Assembly: GCF_009856605.1 (NCBI RefSeq)
Contig: NZ_CP047243.1
Coordinates: forward strand, 62,001-126,000
Reading direction: 5' to 3'
Length of the DNA: 64,000 bases
Source of the DNA: Trichormus variabilis 0441
GTDB taxonomy: Bacteria > Cyanobacteriota > Cyanobacteriia > Cyanobacteriales > Nostocaceae
Shown here: positions 24,849 to 33,294 of the stretch, one piece after another
Position numbering within the stretch: position 1 is the first letter of the stretch
Layout of the letters: each line of letters begins with the position of its first letter
Translations under genes and position numbers: made by a program
Notes under the pieces: generated by a model
Database searches by the model: none
What the model was told of the DNA's origin: nothing
The model's input: the letters and a program-made list of their open reading frames with translations, nothing else

Positions 24849-25265
24849 TCAAATTGGAAAATACCGTTGTAAAATAGGATATAAAGAAGCAGCGATTGCC
24901 TCGAACTTATCACCATCTGGATAGGGACGAGAAATTTGTTCACCGTCTTCGTTCAACCATTCTTGCCGTATTGGATTATACTCAAGTGATAGAATAGCAT
25001 TTCTCCACCAGCCCGATAATGCTAGATGTTCACTCCCCCAAAATAGCCGAAAATCAACCTTATTATTTCGATAAAATTCACTAATAGGATTAGCATAAGG
25101 ACGGTTTTTTGGATCAAAAGTTTCGGTAAAATAGCCTTGAAAATTAACTATTAAAAGTCCTTTTTCAATTTCTGCTGTCAATTTAAAGCGAGAGTGTAGA
25201 TAATGAGTAGATAAGATTTTGGCGGCTGCTAATTCAAATTCTATAGGTAAAGTAGATAAACTCAT
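24849..25265 (-). CDS. Hypothetical protein downstream of tnsC
   Basis: 138 residues, mixed beta/alpha and rich in aromatic residues (FRLFWGSEHLALSGWWRNAILSLEY). It is not recognised. It is in the same direction as tnsAB-tnsC, 90 bp after tnsC, but convergent with the gene ending at 24709. In Tn7-like elements this is where a TniQ/TnsD target selector would be expected. This protein is far too short and has no zinc-finger cysteines, so it is either cargo or an unknown accessory factor. Confidence 0.5.
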   Translation of the reverse strand: MSLSTLPIEFELAAAKILSTHYLHSRFKLTAEIEKGLLIVNFQGYFTETFDPKNRPYANPISEFYRNNKVDFRLFWGSEHLALSGWWRNAILSLEYNPIRQEWLNEDGEQISRPYPDGDKFEAIAASLYPILQRYFPI

Positions 25266-25355
25266 TAATTAATAATTCCCTTGAAGATTAATGCGAAGAT
25301 TATTGAAAAACTAATGCCTTGAATAAAAACTGTTTACTACTAAGTTTTTTGATGT

Positions 25356-26834
25356 TCACTCAAGTCCTACAGTATCTCGTTTTGGTTTGCGTTGCCCAAC
25401 ACGTCGGGAAGACTTTTGAGGGGTTTTAGGCATTTCCTGTTGAGTTGCTTTTTCATCTAGTGTCTTCTCTTCTAATGTGGGAGTGCCGATAATATTTGTC
25501 TTTAGTGGTGCTTCACTAATTGAAGAATCAGCAAGTTTTGTTTTCTTACGAGTTTGTTTTTTCTTTGGTGCTGGCTCTATAGACGTTTCATCTGGTGTTG
25601 TAAAAGTCGCTTCATCATCGCTATTCCTGACAGGCTTTTTACGAGTTCGTTTCGCTCTTGACGTTGGTTTGTCAGATTTTGGGGGCGATGCAACTACATC
25701 ATTATCCCCCTTAGATAAATCCACAGCAGCTTTTGGTACAGAGGTCGAACCCATACCTATCTGTAGCAAATGCCACAAATGTTCACGGCGACTTTCCATG
25801 TAAGAGAGTTTTTGTTCACCCTCAGTGGTATCCAAAGCCATACGTTCACATTGGGCTAGTGTGAGCGTATGTTCATGCAGTCGTTCTAAACTCAGAGTAT
25901 CGTGACCATCATGCAACGCTGCTGCCACAGCCCGGATAAGCCAGTCCTTGAGTACCCCAACACAACCAATGGAACGCTCATAAAAGTAAAGCCAATGCTG
26001 CATCAACTCCTTGACATCAACATTCATAGGTACTTGCATTAGGAGTGCCAATAATGCGGCTTGAAAATCCTGACGGTCTTGTTCATTCTGATACAAATAA
26101 CGTGGAAAATGGATATCCAGTCCCCGCCGGGATGCTTGACCACTTAAATTGCGGAAATTGAGCAGTTCGTAAGTCCCAATCAGAATGTGTAGCACTCCCG
26201 TAACATTGGTCATGGACTTAATCCAGTCCAACTGGTCTAAAAGCTTACCAGCACTTGCGCCAGTCCCAATCTTCATTAAGTGCTGTGCTTCATCCAAAAT
26301 CACCGCCCGCACTCCACGTTTGGTCATCGCTTCTTCTAATGCGTGACGCAGTTCAGGCGAATCATTAAACTGGGCTGTTTTAGTCCGCCCACGCCCTTTC
26401 TTCTCCCAAGTTTGTTCCGCGTCAATATCTATCAGCATCCGCCGCTCATAGAATGGTTCTCCCAAAAGTTTCAGTGCAGTGCGGTAATAATCTGCCCGAT
26501 TAAATACTCCACCATCCGGTGGTCGTGTTTCTAACAGCAATAACGGCATTGGGGGCCCAGAGCCGTTACGATAGCTTAAGGAATTGGATATACCCGGTAA
26601 CTGTTCGGCTACATTTTCATTTAACCGTTTAGCAATCTGCCGAATCATCGTTGTCTTGCCCACACCGCTTGGCCCATAAACCAACACATGAGCAAATCCG
26701 GCGGGTTCTCGAATCGCACGCATCAACAACATATCTACCCGTGCTAACTGGGGATGTAAAACTGCATACTCCTTAAACTGAGTAAGTTTCGACTGTATTT
26801 CGCCGTTAAGATTGTCGGTTAAAAATTTGTCCAT
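25356..26834 (-). CDS. tnsC: TnsC-like AAA+ transposition regulator
   Basis: 492 residues. Walker A is GPSGVGKTT (54-62) and Walker B is RAVILDEAQHL (176-186), followed by sensor-type GTYELL. The domain order is that of TnsC/TniB/MuB AAA+ proteins, which bind target DNA and activate the transposase. The last ~110 residues are a lysine/arginine-rich, disordered tail (repeats like RAKRTRKK, KKKQTRKKTK), probably for DNA or TnsAB contact. Its ATG overlaps the tnsAB stop (TAATG), so translation is coupled. This overlap and the shared ends tie it to the transposase. Confidence 0.88.
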   Translation of the reverse strand: MDKFLTDNLNGEIQSKLTQFKEYAVLHPQLARVDMLLMRAIREPAGFAHVLVYGPSGVGKTTMIRQIAKRLNENVAEQLPGISNSLSYRNGSGPPMPLLLLETRPPDGGVFNRADYYRTALKLLGEPFYERRMLIDIDAEQTWEKKGRGRTKTAQFNDSPELRHALEEAMTKRGVRAVILDEAQHLMKIGTGASAGKLLDQLDWIKSMTNVTGVLHILIGTYELLNFRNLSGQASRRGLDIHFPRYLYQNEQDRQDFQAALLALLMQVPMNVDVKELMQHWLYFYERSIGCVGVLKDWLIRAVAAALHDGHDTLSLERLHEHTLTLAQCERMALDTTEGEQKLSYMESRREHLWHLLQIGMGSTSVPKAAVDLSKGDNDVVASPPKSDKPTSRAKRTRKKPVRNSDDEATFTTPDETSIEPAPKKKQTRKKTKLADSSISEAPLKTNIIGTPTLEEKTLDEKATQQEMPKTPQKSSRRVGQRKPKRDTVGLE

Positions 26835-29551
26835 TAACGGTATTCCCCTAGTATCGGCAGTTGTGTGAGATCCAACAGTTCAACGTTGTTTTGCAGTGGT
26901 GGCAATTGTTCGTCATTTTGACTGTGTGCTTCCATAGTCGGCTCAAGAGTGCTGACTCTTGGGAACTGGGATACACCTTCAGTATTGGGTGTTACATTCT
27001 CTAGTACCCCAACCGCTTCCAAATCCCGTAACCGTTGCATGAGCAAGGTTTCATGTTCTTGCACCGCCGCGATGAAGTCGGCAAGGCGTTTGGCAGAGAT
27101 ATTTGTACTCACAGCATTACGCTTATCTTGTTGTCTAATTTCTTGGGCAGCTAATAGCACTTCTTTCTCCGTGCGTCCGGCAAAGGTGCTGTAATACTGG
27201 GAGATACATTTGACCCATCTTCCCTCTAAGTACGCATAAGCTACACCCATATCAAAAGGGTCATAGCGCACACTGACTTTGGTCTTTTCGACAACCGGAT
27301 TGCGGAAAGCATCGTTCCAGTAATAAAGATAATTGACTTTTATTCCCTGTCCAGGCTGGACTTTAGCGTTGCCTTTGGGTGTACTAGGGCGTGTTGCCAT
27401 GAGGAAGTCTTCGTTGTATGCAATGCGTCGGTGTTCCCTCTCCCCAGTGGCAGCAATAGCGTCGGTATAAACTTGTAATGGTGTCTCACCCAAGGAATCA
27501 TGTATGCTCGTGTCATAAATGGTGTATGCCCACTCACACAGGTAGGTATATAAATCTGCCAATGTCCAAACGGCAAGTTGTTTGGGGTCAACAGAGGAAG
27601 TAAGTTGACGCGGCTGCTTACTGGCTTGGGTGTTGCCCAGTAAGTTAAAGATAAATTCAGTATTGGTTGTGCCGAATAATCTCTCAACTACTGAGCCAAA
27701 ACGAGGTTTACCACCGGGTCTTGTCTTTTTAATGCAGTGGTAACGTGCTAATAAGGTATCAAAGTAAACGCTATGAAATTCCTTGCCGCCATCTACAACT
27801 ACGGATTGGGGAAAACGACCCTCACGCTGGACACACAACCGTAGTGCCATCATGCAAGACCTGTAAGAAGGTGGGTCAAAGGTAAGATAAACTGCTAAGA
27901 TGCGTCGGGAGTAGGCATCAATCAGTAATGTCAGCCAAGGTCGTCCTAAGTTCCGACCAGTTACTTGGGAACGTAATTCGATATCGAGTTGGGTGTGGTC
28001 AAGATGGCAGATAGCAAAGGGTCTGTCTCCATGCCTGGGTGTAGTTTTAGCTAGTTCTAAAACAATCGGTTCTGTTGCGTATGCGGCTTTTGCCCCCTGA
28101 CGTTTTAAAGTCTGCTCATGGATGGGACGCTTTTTTAGGCGAGTATAAAATGTGCGCTGACTCAGTGGTGGGATGTTGGCAGCACAGCAGGCTCTTGTAT
28201 AGGCGCGATAAACGGAAGCGGCTGGGGCTTGTCTTGGTGTCTCAAAGTGTTCGGTAATAAATTGATCTAATAATTTGCTTGCATCTGTTGGTGCTTTGGG
28301 TAGGCGATTTCCTCTACTAGCGGTACGTGGGAGCAAACCAACATAACCGCAACCAAAAGTGGCTTCTGCTTCCCGAAACTGTTTGACCCATCGAGACAAG
28401 GTGCTTTGAGGTATGTCCTTATATATGTCTGTGCGGTGCTGGAAATATGCTTGTACTAGATGAAATCTGTGATTAGCTCTTTCTAGATCCGTAGGCGAGG
28501 CGGCATCCATCAATTCACGCACTTTTTCATTGATGGTTGTGTGTGTTTCTGAAGTATGAATTTTGATAGTGCCGCTATCAAATAATTGCAGAAAAAATGC
28601 TGTGGGCAGTTGCATTGGTTGCCCGACTTCAGGTAAAAGTGTGGTTGTCTTCTCGCCCAAGTTAACTAAAGTCCAAAGTTGTGCGTCCCAGACTAATAAG
28701 GTATTGGGCAAAAGTGTTGTGGGCGAGATGATTTGTTGATGATGCCCAGTTGTCCCTATGGCTAAATGTGTATGAGCAGTATGAGTTTGTTGGTCTGCCC
28801 ATAATTGAACTCGCCAATGCTCCACTAGGGGAACTGCATACAAGTCTACGTAGAGTTGCTCTGTGGCAATCATGGCGTAGATATCGTTGGCACGCACTCC
28901 AGGTATGGTTGCAAGTGTAGTGGCTATGGTTGTTCCTGGAGTGGCTTGAACTGCTGAAGAGATTTGTTCTGTAATGGAGTGGGGGATATTGGCACTGAAC
29001 CTAAAGTAATCTTCTAAAAACATTAGGTTTTGAGTGAATATGGGATTTAGTTCGGTATCGGTACGAACATGGTATTTGAGTCCAAATGATGCGGCATAAG
29101 CTTCTCCTGGTGGGCAATGCCAATGACCAGTTTCGGTTTTTTGGTAGCGTGAAGGGTATTTTTGGGCTAGTCGTTTTAATTCGGTTTCGGTTTTCCATTC
29201 TTCCCAGGCTGCACCACTTGAACGCAGTACGAAGAAGTCTGGGGTATGATAATGACCTATTTTTCGCCCGTTTTGGTTTTGGTACTGAATTTTAAATGGC
29301 GGTGGTTGATCATAGTACTCTAACACCTGGGGGTCATGTTCCATTTGATAAATCGCCCACAGTTCTACTGTGTGGCTCTCAAATTGAATGGTTTGACCCA
29401 TTTTACGGCTAGGGTAAACTCCACTAACGTTCTTGGCGCGTCCTTGTACTCTGCGAGAAGGTGGCGCAGCGCGAATTGCGGCGATTAAGTCTTTGCAGGA
29501 TGCCGTTAGTTGCTGTTGCTTACACCAATAATCAAATTCGTCGTCTGTCAT
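26834..29551 (-). CDS. tnsAB: TnsA-TnsB fusion transposase
   Basis: 905 residues. The first ~185 form a TnsA-like PD-(D/E)xK endonuclease: E58/E63 in QFESHTVE, D105 in HTPDFFV, then EEWK with K120. TnsA cuts the 5' ends so that the element leaves by cut and paste. From ~340 there are helix-turn-helix regions (WVKQFREAEA), then the RNase H-like DDE core D518 (CHLDHT), D587 (VVVDGGKEF) and E623 (VVERLFG), and a C-terminal Mu-type beta-barrel. All catalytic residues are present. Natural TnsAB fusions are known among type I-B and I-D CRISPR-associated and other Tn7-like elements. The start is about 330 bp inside the right end. Confidence 0.92.
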   Translation of the reverse strand: MTDDEFDYWCKQQQLTASCKDLIAAIRAAPPSRRVQGRAKNVSGVYPSRKMGQTIQFESHTVELWAIYQMEHDPQVLEYYDQPPPFKIQYQNQNGRKIGHYHTPDFFVLRSSGAAWEEWKTETELKRLAQKYPSRYQKTETGHWHCPPGEAYAASFGLKYHVRTDTELNPIFTQNLMFLEDYFRFSANIPHSITEQISSAVQATPGTTIATTLATIPGVRANDIYAMIATEQLYVDLYAVPLVEHWRVQLWADQQTHTAHTHLAIGTTGHHQQIISPTTLLPNTLLVWDAQLWTLVNLGEKTTTLLPEVGQPMQLPTAFFLQLFDSGTIKIHTSETHTTINEKVRELMDAASPTDLERANHRFHLVQAYFQHRTDIYKDIPQSTLSRWVKQFREAEATFGCGYVGLLPRTASRGNRLPKAPTDASKLLDQFITEHFETPRQAPAASVYRAYTRACCAANIPPLSQRTFYTRLKKRPIHEQTLKRQGAKAAYATEPIVLELAKTTPRHGDRPFAICHLDHTQLDIELRSQVTGRNLGRPWLTLLIDAYSRRILAVYLTFDPPSYRSCMMALRLCVQREGRFPQSVVVDGGKEFHSVYFDTLLARYHCIKKTRPGGKPRFGSVVERLFGTTNTEFIFNLLGNTQASKQPRQLTSSVDPKQLAVWTLADLYTYLCEWAYTIYDTSIHDSLGETPLQVYTDAIAATGEREHRRIAYNEDFLMATRPSTPKGNAKVQPGQGIKVNYLYYWNDAFRNPVVEKTKVSVRYDPFDMGVAYAYLEGRWVKCISQYYSTFAGRTEKEVLLAAQEIRQQDKRNAVSTNISAKRLADFIAAVQEHETLLMQRLRDLEAVGVLENVTPNTEGVSQFPRVSTLEPTMEAHSQNDEQLPPLQNNVELLDLTQLPILGEYR

Positions 29552-29740
29552 GAGGTTTTTCTCCTTGCCAGGAGGCTGTTTCAGGCTTTCAGTCCGCCAG
29601 AAAAAACTACAGAGTCATAGTTTTAAGTGAAGTATATCTTGGAATTTTGAACCATATTTTGAATTGAAAGTTTAAGTTAGAGCAATTTTTTCTGAGATTT
29701 TTTGTCCAAGTTTTGTCTCTTTGTGTTTTTTCAACTCACT

Positions 29741-29884
29741 CTTTAATTATGCTTCAGAATTTTAACTCTATCTCATAATTTGATTCAAAGTTTGATGTTG
29801 TGATTGGTGAGAAAGCCCAAAATTGCGTTAACTCTTTCTCGATTTATGGTTCAAAATTTTTCTCATATTATGATTCAAAGGACA
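29741..29884. repeat. Right end with array of TnsB-binding-site-like repeats
   Basis: Four directly repeated sites share a core close to ATTATGATTCAAAG: ATTATGCTTCAGAA (29747), AATTTGATTCAAAG (29777), TTTATGGTTCAAAA (29843) and ATTATGATTCAAAG (29867), the last ending at the ACA terminus. More weakly related copies lie around 29650-29670. Spacings of ~30, ~66 and ~24 bp resemble TnsB sites at Tn7 ends. The region (29552-29884) also carries the tnsAB promoter, so the sites may autoregulate it. Confidence 0.7.
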
Positions 29885-29889
29885 CTTGC

Positions 29890-29971
29890 GTGTATGAGTA
29901 TGATATGTAGCAAATTTTGATATGTCCAATATATATTTATGAATATTTGAGACTTATAAAATATCAAAACT
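29890..29971. promoter_or_regulatory. Severed part of the ilvD / LysR shared regulatory region
   Basis: If the element and one CTTGC are removed, ilvD and the LysR gene start about 105 bp apart and divergently, the classic LysR layout. The remaining 82 bp is AT-rich with dyad-like ATGATATG and TTGATATG segments that could be a LysR box. Confidence 0.5.
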
Positions 29972-30868
29972 ATGGAACTACGACACCTGCGCTACTTCAT
30001 TGCTGTAGCTGAGGAACTACACTTTAGTAAAGCCGCAGAGCGACTTCACATCGCTCAACCACCCTTAAGCCAGCAAATTCAGCAGCTAGAAGCAGAGCTA
30101 GGGGTAGAACTTTTTCAACGCAAAACTAAACGACAGGTGCAGCTAACGGAAGCCGGACAAGTATTTTTGCAAGAAGCTTATCAATTGTTCGCTCAACTGT
30201 CCAAGGCAATTGATCTGACTCAACGGACAGGTAGGGGTGAGAAGGGACAACTACGAGTAGGTTTCACCAGTTTGGTAACTTACGATTTGCTGCCTGTGAT
30301 TTTGCGGCAATTTCGAGAGCAGTTTCTAGAGGTGGAGTTAGTGTTGCAGGAATTAACGACAACTCAGCAAGAACAAGCGCTATTTGATCGCCGCATCCAT
30401 GTAGGTTTTGCCCATCCACCTTTAGAAGACAACACTTTCAATCAAGAATGTATTCATCAAGAAGGACTAATTGTAGCAATGCTCGTAACTCATTTCTTAG
30501 CTAGACAAGAAAATATTTCCGTGCGCGAGCTAAAAGACGAAAATTTTATTATGTTCCCCCGCTATTTGGGCCCTGGACTTTACGATCAAATCCTGAGTCT
30601 CTGCCAGCAGGGAAATTTCAGCCCAAAAGTGACGATAGAAGCAATCCAAATGCAGACAATTATCGGGCTAGTGTCAGGGGGAATGGGGATTGCGATCGTA
30701 CCATCTTCTTTGCAAAATCTTCAAAGGGCTGGTGTAGTTTATCGCACTTTAGATGAAAAAACACCATTAGTAGAAACGGCTGTAGTGTGGCGACAAGAGG
30801 ATATGACACCTGTTTTACGAGAGTTTCTACAAATTGTCAGAAGTGTCTGTGTTGAATTAATTAGATGA
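29972..30868 (+). CDS. LysR-family transcriptional regulator
   Basis: 298 residues. The N-terminal winged helix MELRHLRYFIAVAEELHFSKAAERLHIAQPPLSQQI (1-36) is the canonical LysR HTH. The rest is the periplasmic-binding-like effector domain (LRVGFTSLVTYDLLPVILRQF, and GLVSGGMGIAIVPSSLQNL near residue 235). The close CbnR/CatR-type N-terminus suggests a small-molecule coinducer. Before the Tn7-like insertion it was divergent from ilvD across ~105 bp, so ilvD is its likely target. A hairpin follows the stop. Confidence 0.92.
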   Translation: MELRHLRYFIAVAEELHFSKAAERLHIAQPPLSQQIQQLEAELGVELFQRKTKRQVQLTEAGQVFLQEAYQLFAQLSKAIDLTQRTGRGEKGQLRVGFTSLVTYDLLPVILRQFREQFLEVELVLQELTTTQQEQALFDRRIHVGFAHPPLEDNTFNQECIHQEGLIVAMLVTHFLARQENISVRELKDENFIMFPRYLGPGLYDQILSLCQQGNFSPKVTIEAIQMQTIIGLVSGGMGIAIVPSSLQNLQRAGVVYRTLDEKTPLVETAVVWRQEDMTPVLREFLQIVRSVCVELIR

Positions 30869-30874
30869 ACCCCT

Positions 30875-30898
30875 ACATTTTGTTAAACAACAAAATGT
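30875..30898. terminator. Hairpin between convergent LysR and helicase genes
   Basis: ACATTTTGTT, loop AAAC, AACAAAATGT: a perfect 10-bp stem, 7 bases after the LysR stop and 10 before the end of the helicase gene. No long T-run; probably bidirectional. Confidence 0.5.
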
Positions 30899-30907
30899 CC
30901 TTTGATA

Positions 30908-32797
30908 TCAGTGGAAATATAAGTCTTTAAATTCTGTTCGCCTCTCTAATTGTGCAACCCACTGACTGATTTGGTCGCGTTTATCTTGAGATACACGGTC
31001 AATGGCTGCTTTAATAACTAATTTATGATAAATTTCACACAAAGAAGAAATCATGCTGATGTCTTGGCAATCTGACAAATAATCCGCGACTAATGTTAGA
31101 TTTTCTTCGGTTAACCAGTCCTGAAGTTCATTAATCAGATTTTCATAATCTGCCTTCATCTTTTTAAACTTATTTTTTTCGTAATTGGATAATCTACTCC
31201 AAATAAATTTTTTTATGCTCTCTGGACGCTCAGACATAATTTTGGTGATGTCTGTCCATTCTTTGGCGTAGCGAACACGGTAAACTAAAGATTCTATACT
31301 TAATTCAAATGTTTGCTCTGGGCAATCAAGTAGCTCAACAGCATAATTTAGCTCACTAAGAGTTAGTTCTGGGCAGTTTAAAAACCAATCTCTAACTGTA
31401 AAACCATAAAACACTAATTTCTTTTCTTGGTTTCTAAACTTGCGCTTTTTAGCTTCAATAATTGGTGTAAGTAAAGATGGACGAACTTCGGGTGGTACTT
31501 CTTTAAACTGGATATCAGATTCAGAAATAATCATCGGCACGCCAGAATTTTCTGTAGTAGAAGATTCTTCTAATACCCATCTAAAAGATTTGCCACAATT
31601 GGGGCAATCTACCTCATATTGAATGACAAATTCGGCTTTTTCGTAACTAAAGCAATCTTTGGTGCGAATCAGACTAGGCATTGGTTTGAACACATGGTGG
31701 CAGTGAGGGCAACACCTGCTTCCTTGAGTATCTGGGTCGCAAGAAACTGGCTCAAGGCTCCATTTTCGATTGTCGCAGGGACGACCTAGCCGAAACCAGT
31801 TATCAGTCATGTCCAAGATAGTGGCATAATCTTTTCCCGGTGCAGGACGTAATACTCTACCAATCATTTGTAACCACAAGGTAACACTGCTAGTCGGTCG
31901 AGCAATGACGGCAGCACTAGAGTCTGGGCAATCAAAGCCCTCAGTTAAAATTGCACAATTGCTAATTACCTGTGTTTGTCCACTACGAAATCGGTCTAAA
32001 ATAGCTTGACGCTCATCATTTGGCGTTTCGCCATCAAGATGTTCGCAGGTGATGCCATCAGCGCAAAATGCTGCGGCAATTTGTTTGGAGTGGATAACGT
32101 TAACAGCAAAAATTACTGTCTTTTTACCAGCACAAAAATTCTGCCACTGCTTTAATACTTCAGATGGTTTGTAGTCAGAAGCAACTTCCTCCAATTCTTT
32201 TCTAGTAAAGTCACGTTTTTGAGGAACTTTGTGTCGAGAATATTTAAAACCAGCAATCAATTTGTAATCTGTTAAATATCCCAAGGCAATTAATTCCTTA
32301 GTGGAAATTGAGCAAATCAACTGGTCAAAAATATCTCGCAATCCATATCCGTCTTCTCTTCTTGGTGTGGCTGTCAACCCTAAAACTAGTGCATGGGGGT
32401 AAGCGTCTAGTAATTTACGGTAACTGTTAGCTGAAGAATGATGAGCTTCATCAATAATGACTAGTTGTGCAGATGGATAAGTTTGACGACGAGCCAGAGT
32501 TTGGATACTTGCTATCTGAAGGGGCGAGTCAGTAGATTTGTAACCAGCTTTGATGATTCCTGGCTGCAATTTAGTCACGGCTGTCAGTTTTTCTGCTGCT
32601 TGGAGAATTAACTCCTCTCTGTGAGCCACTACTAATACACCTTCACCTTGGGCTGTCATCTTAGATGCGATCTCCGCAAAAATGACTGTCTTGCCACCAC
32701 CTGTACTAAGTTGTAATAATACCTTTCTAATTCCACTAGACCACGCAGCAAAAGTTTTTGAAACTAAATCTTGTTGGTAATCACGCAGGTTGAACAT
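30908..32797 (-). CDS. SF2 DEAH-box helicase (XPB/restriction R-subunit-like)
   Basis: 629 residues. Motif I is STGGGKT (residues 31-37), Ia VVAHREELI, II IIDEAHH (about 114-120), III LTATPRRED, V ILTEGFDCPDSSAAV and VI QMIGRVLRP. Two zinc-binding pairs follow, CCPHCHHVF and CPNCGKSF (about 350-405), then a helical C-terminus of unknown family. The helicase core resembles RadD (YejH) and type III R-like DNA helicases. RadD also carries a zinc motif after the core and works in double-strand-break repair, but an anti-phage or mobile-element role is equally possible here. It is a single-gene unit. Confidence 0.88.
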   Translation of the reverse strand: MFNLRDYQQDLVSKTFAAWSSGIRKVLLQLSTGGGKTVIFAEIASKMTAQGEGVLVVAHREELILQAAEKLTAVTKLQPGIIKAGYKSTDSPLQIASIQTLARRQTYPSAQLVIIDEAHHSSANSYRKLLDAYPHALVLGLTATPRREDGYGLRDIFDQLICSISTKELIALGYLTDYKLIAGFKYSRHKVPQKRDFTRKELEEVASDYKPSEVLKQWQNFCAGKKTVIFAVNVIHSKQIAAAFCADGITCEHLDGETPNDERQAILDRFRSGQTQVISNCAILTEGFDCPDSSAAVIARPTSSVTLWLQMIGRVLRPAPGKDYATILDMTDNWFRLGRPCDNRKWSLEPVSCDPDTQGSRCCPHCHHVFKPMPSLIRTKDCFSYEKAEFVIQYEVDCPNCGKSFRWVLEESSTTENSGVPMIISESDIQFKEVPPEVRPSLLTPIIEAKKRKFRNQEKKLVFYGFTVRDWFLNCPELTLSELNYAVELLDCPEQTFELSIESLVYRVRYAKEWTDITKIMSERPESIKKFIWSRLSNYEKNKFKKMKADYENLINELQDWLTEENLTLVADYLSDCQDISMISSLCEIYHKLVIKAAIDRVSQDKRDQISQWVAQLERRTEFKDLYFH

Positions 32798-32952
32798 GAA
32801 GAGTAATTGTTGCTCCTTGTTCTAGAAAAAATTAGAGTCTTTTTAGTGATTTTATGTTGAGGGCTGCTTTCAATATATTTTAACAATTAATTAATAGCTA
32901 AAAGCGATTCTGTAGCTTGACGTTGCCGCATACATCGCCCCAAACCCAAACC

Positions 32953-33180
32953 TCACCCCATCCACGTCACCCAATCGGGAACCGCCTCCACCAACTGTTC
33001 AAACACCTGCGGCTCTTGCTCATCAATCGCCATCATTACGCCCCAGCGCTCGTCACTATTGAGGGTGGAGAGGAACTGTTTGACTGCATCAACCCCATGC
33101 GTTACCCGTGACATCGCAAGCGTTGCGTAAGATTTGACCTGCCCCCACCATGAATCAGTGAGGTTGTCTTGCCCGTCCAT
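32953..33180 (-). CDS. Small hypothetical protein with a decayed relative at 38080
   Basis: 75 residues (DSWWGQVKSYATLAMSRVTHGVDAV, ending VFEQLVEAVPDWVTWMG). It is not recognised, but a broken copy of the C-terminal ~30 residues occurs at 38080-38165, and conservation at the protein level supports a real gene. The ATG at 33180 has no strong ribosome site. It stands between the helicase and a TnpB element. Confidence 0.5.
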   Translation of the reverse strand: MDGQDNLTDSWWGQVKSYATLAMSRVTHGVDAVKQFLSTLNSDERWGVMMAIDEQEPQVFEQLVEAVPDWVTWMG

Positions 33181-33294
33181 ACCCCTGCAATTATCATTAA
33201 TGGGGAGTTTGGATACTGATGTTGTGTCAGCAACTTGAGTTTGTATATCTATATTATTAGTGACTGACAGTTAGTAGATTTATGGACAAATATC

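Larger units (their letters stand above)
23390..29884. mobile_element. Complete Tn7-like TnsAB/TnsC transposon, TniQ-less, with CTTGC target duplication
   Basis: The left end (23390) reads TGTGATTTGAATCATAAAAT; the complement of the right end (29884) reads TGTCCTTTGAATCATAATAT. Eighteen of the first 24 bases agree, and both start TGT as in Tn7/Mu elements. The 5 bases outside each end are identical: CTTGC at 23385-23389 and 29885-29889, the 5-bp duplication made by TnsB-type transposases. The 6,495-bp element holds a 211-residue gene, a 122-residue gene, a 138-residue gene, tnsC and a tnsA-tnsB fusion. No TniQ/TnsD, cas gene or CRISPR is inside. Intact ends, a perfect duplication and intact genes suggest a recent insertion. 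Confidence 0.93.

Noticed and set aside
25477..26534. Plus-strand frames opposite tnsC
   Set aside because: Shadows over the lysine-rich tail and AAA+ region; no homology seen.
23390..29884. CRISPR-associated transposon (type I-B, I-D or V-K)
   Set aside because: The TnsAB fusion suggests it, but there is no cas gene, TniQ or repeat-spacer array inside the borders or nearby.
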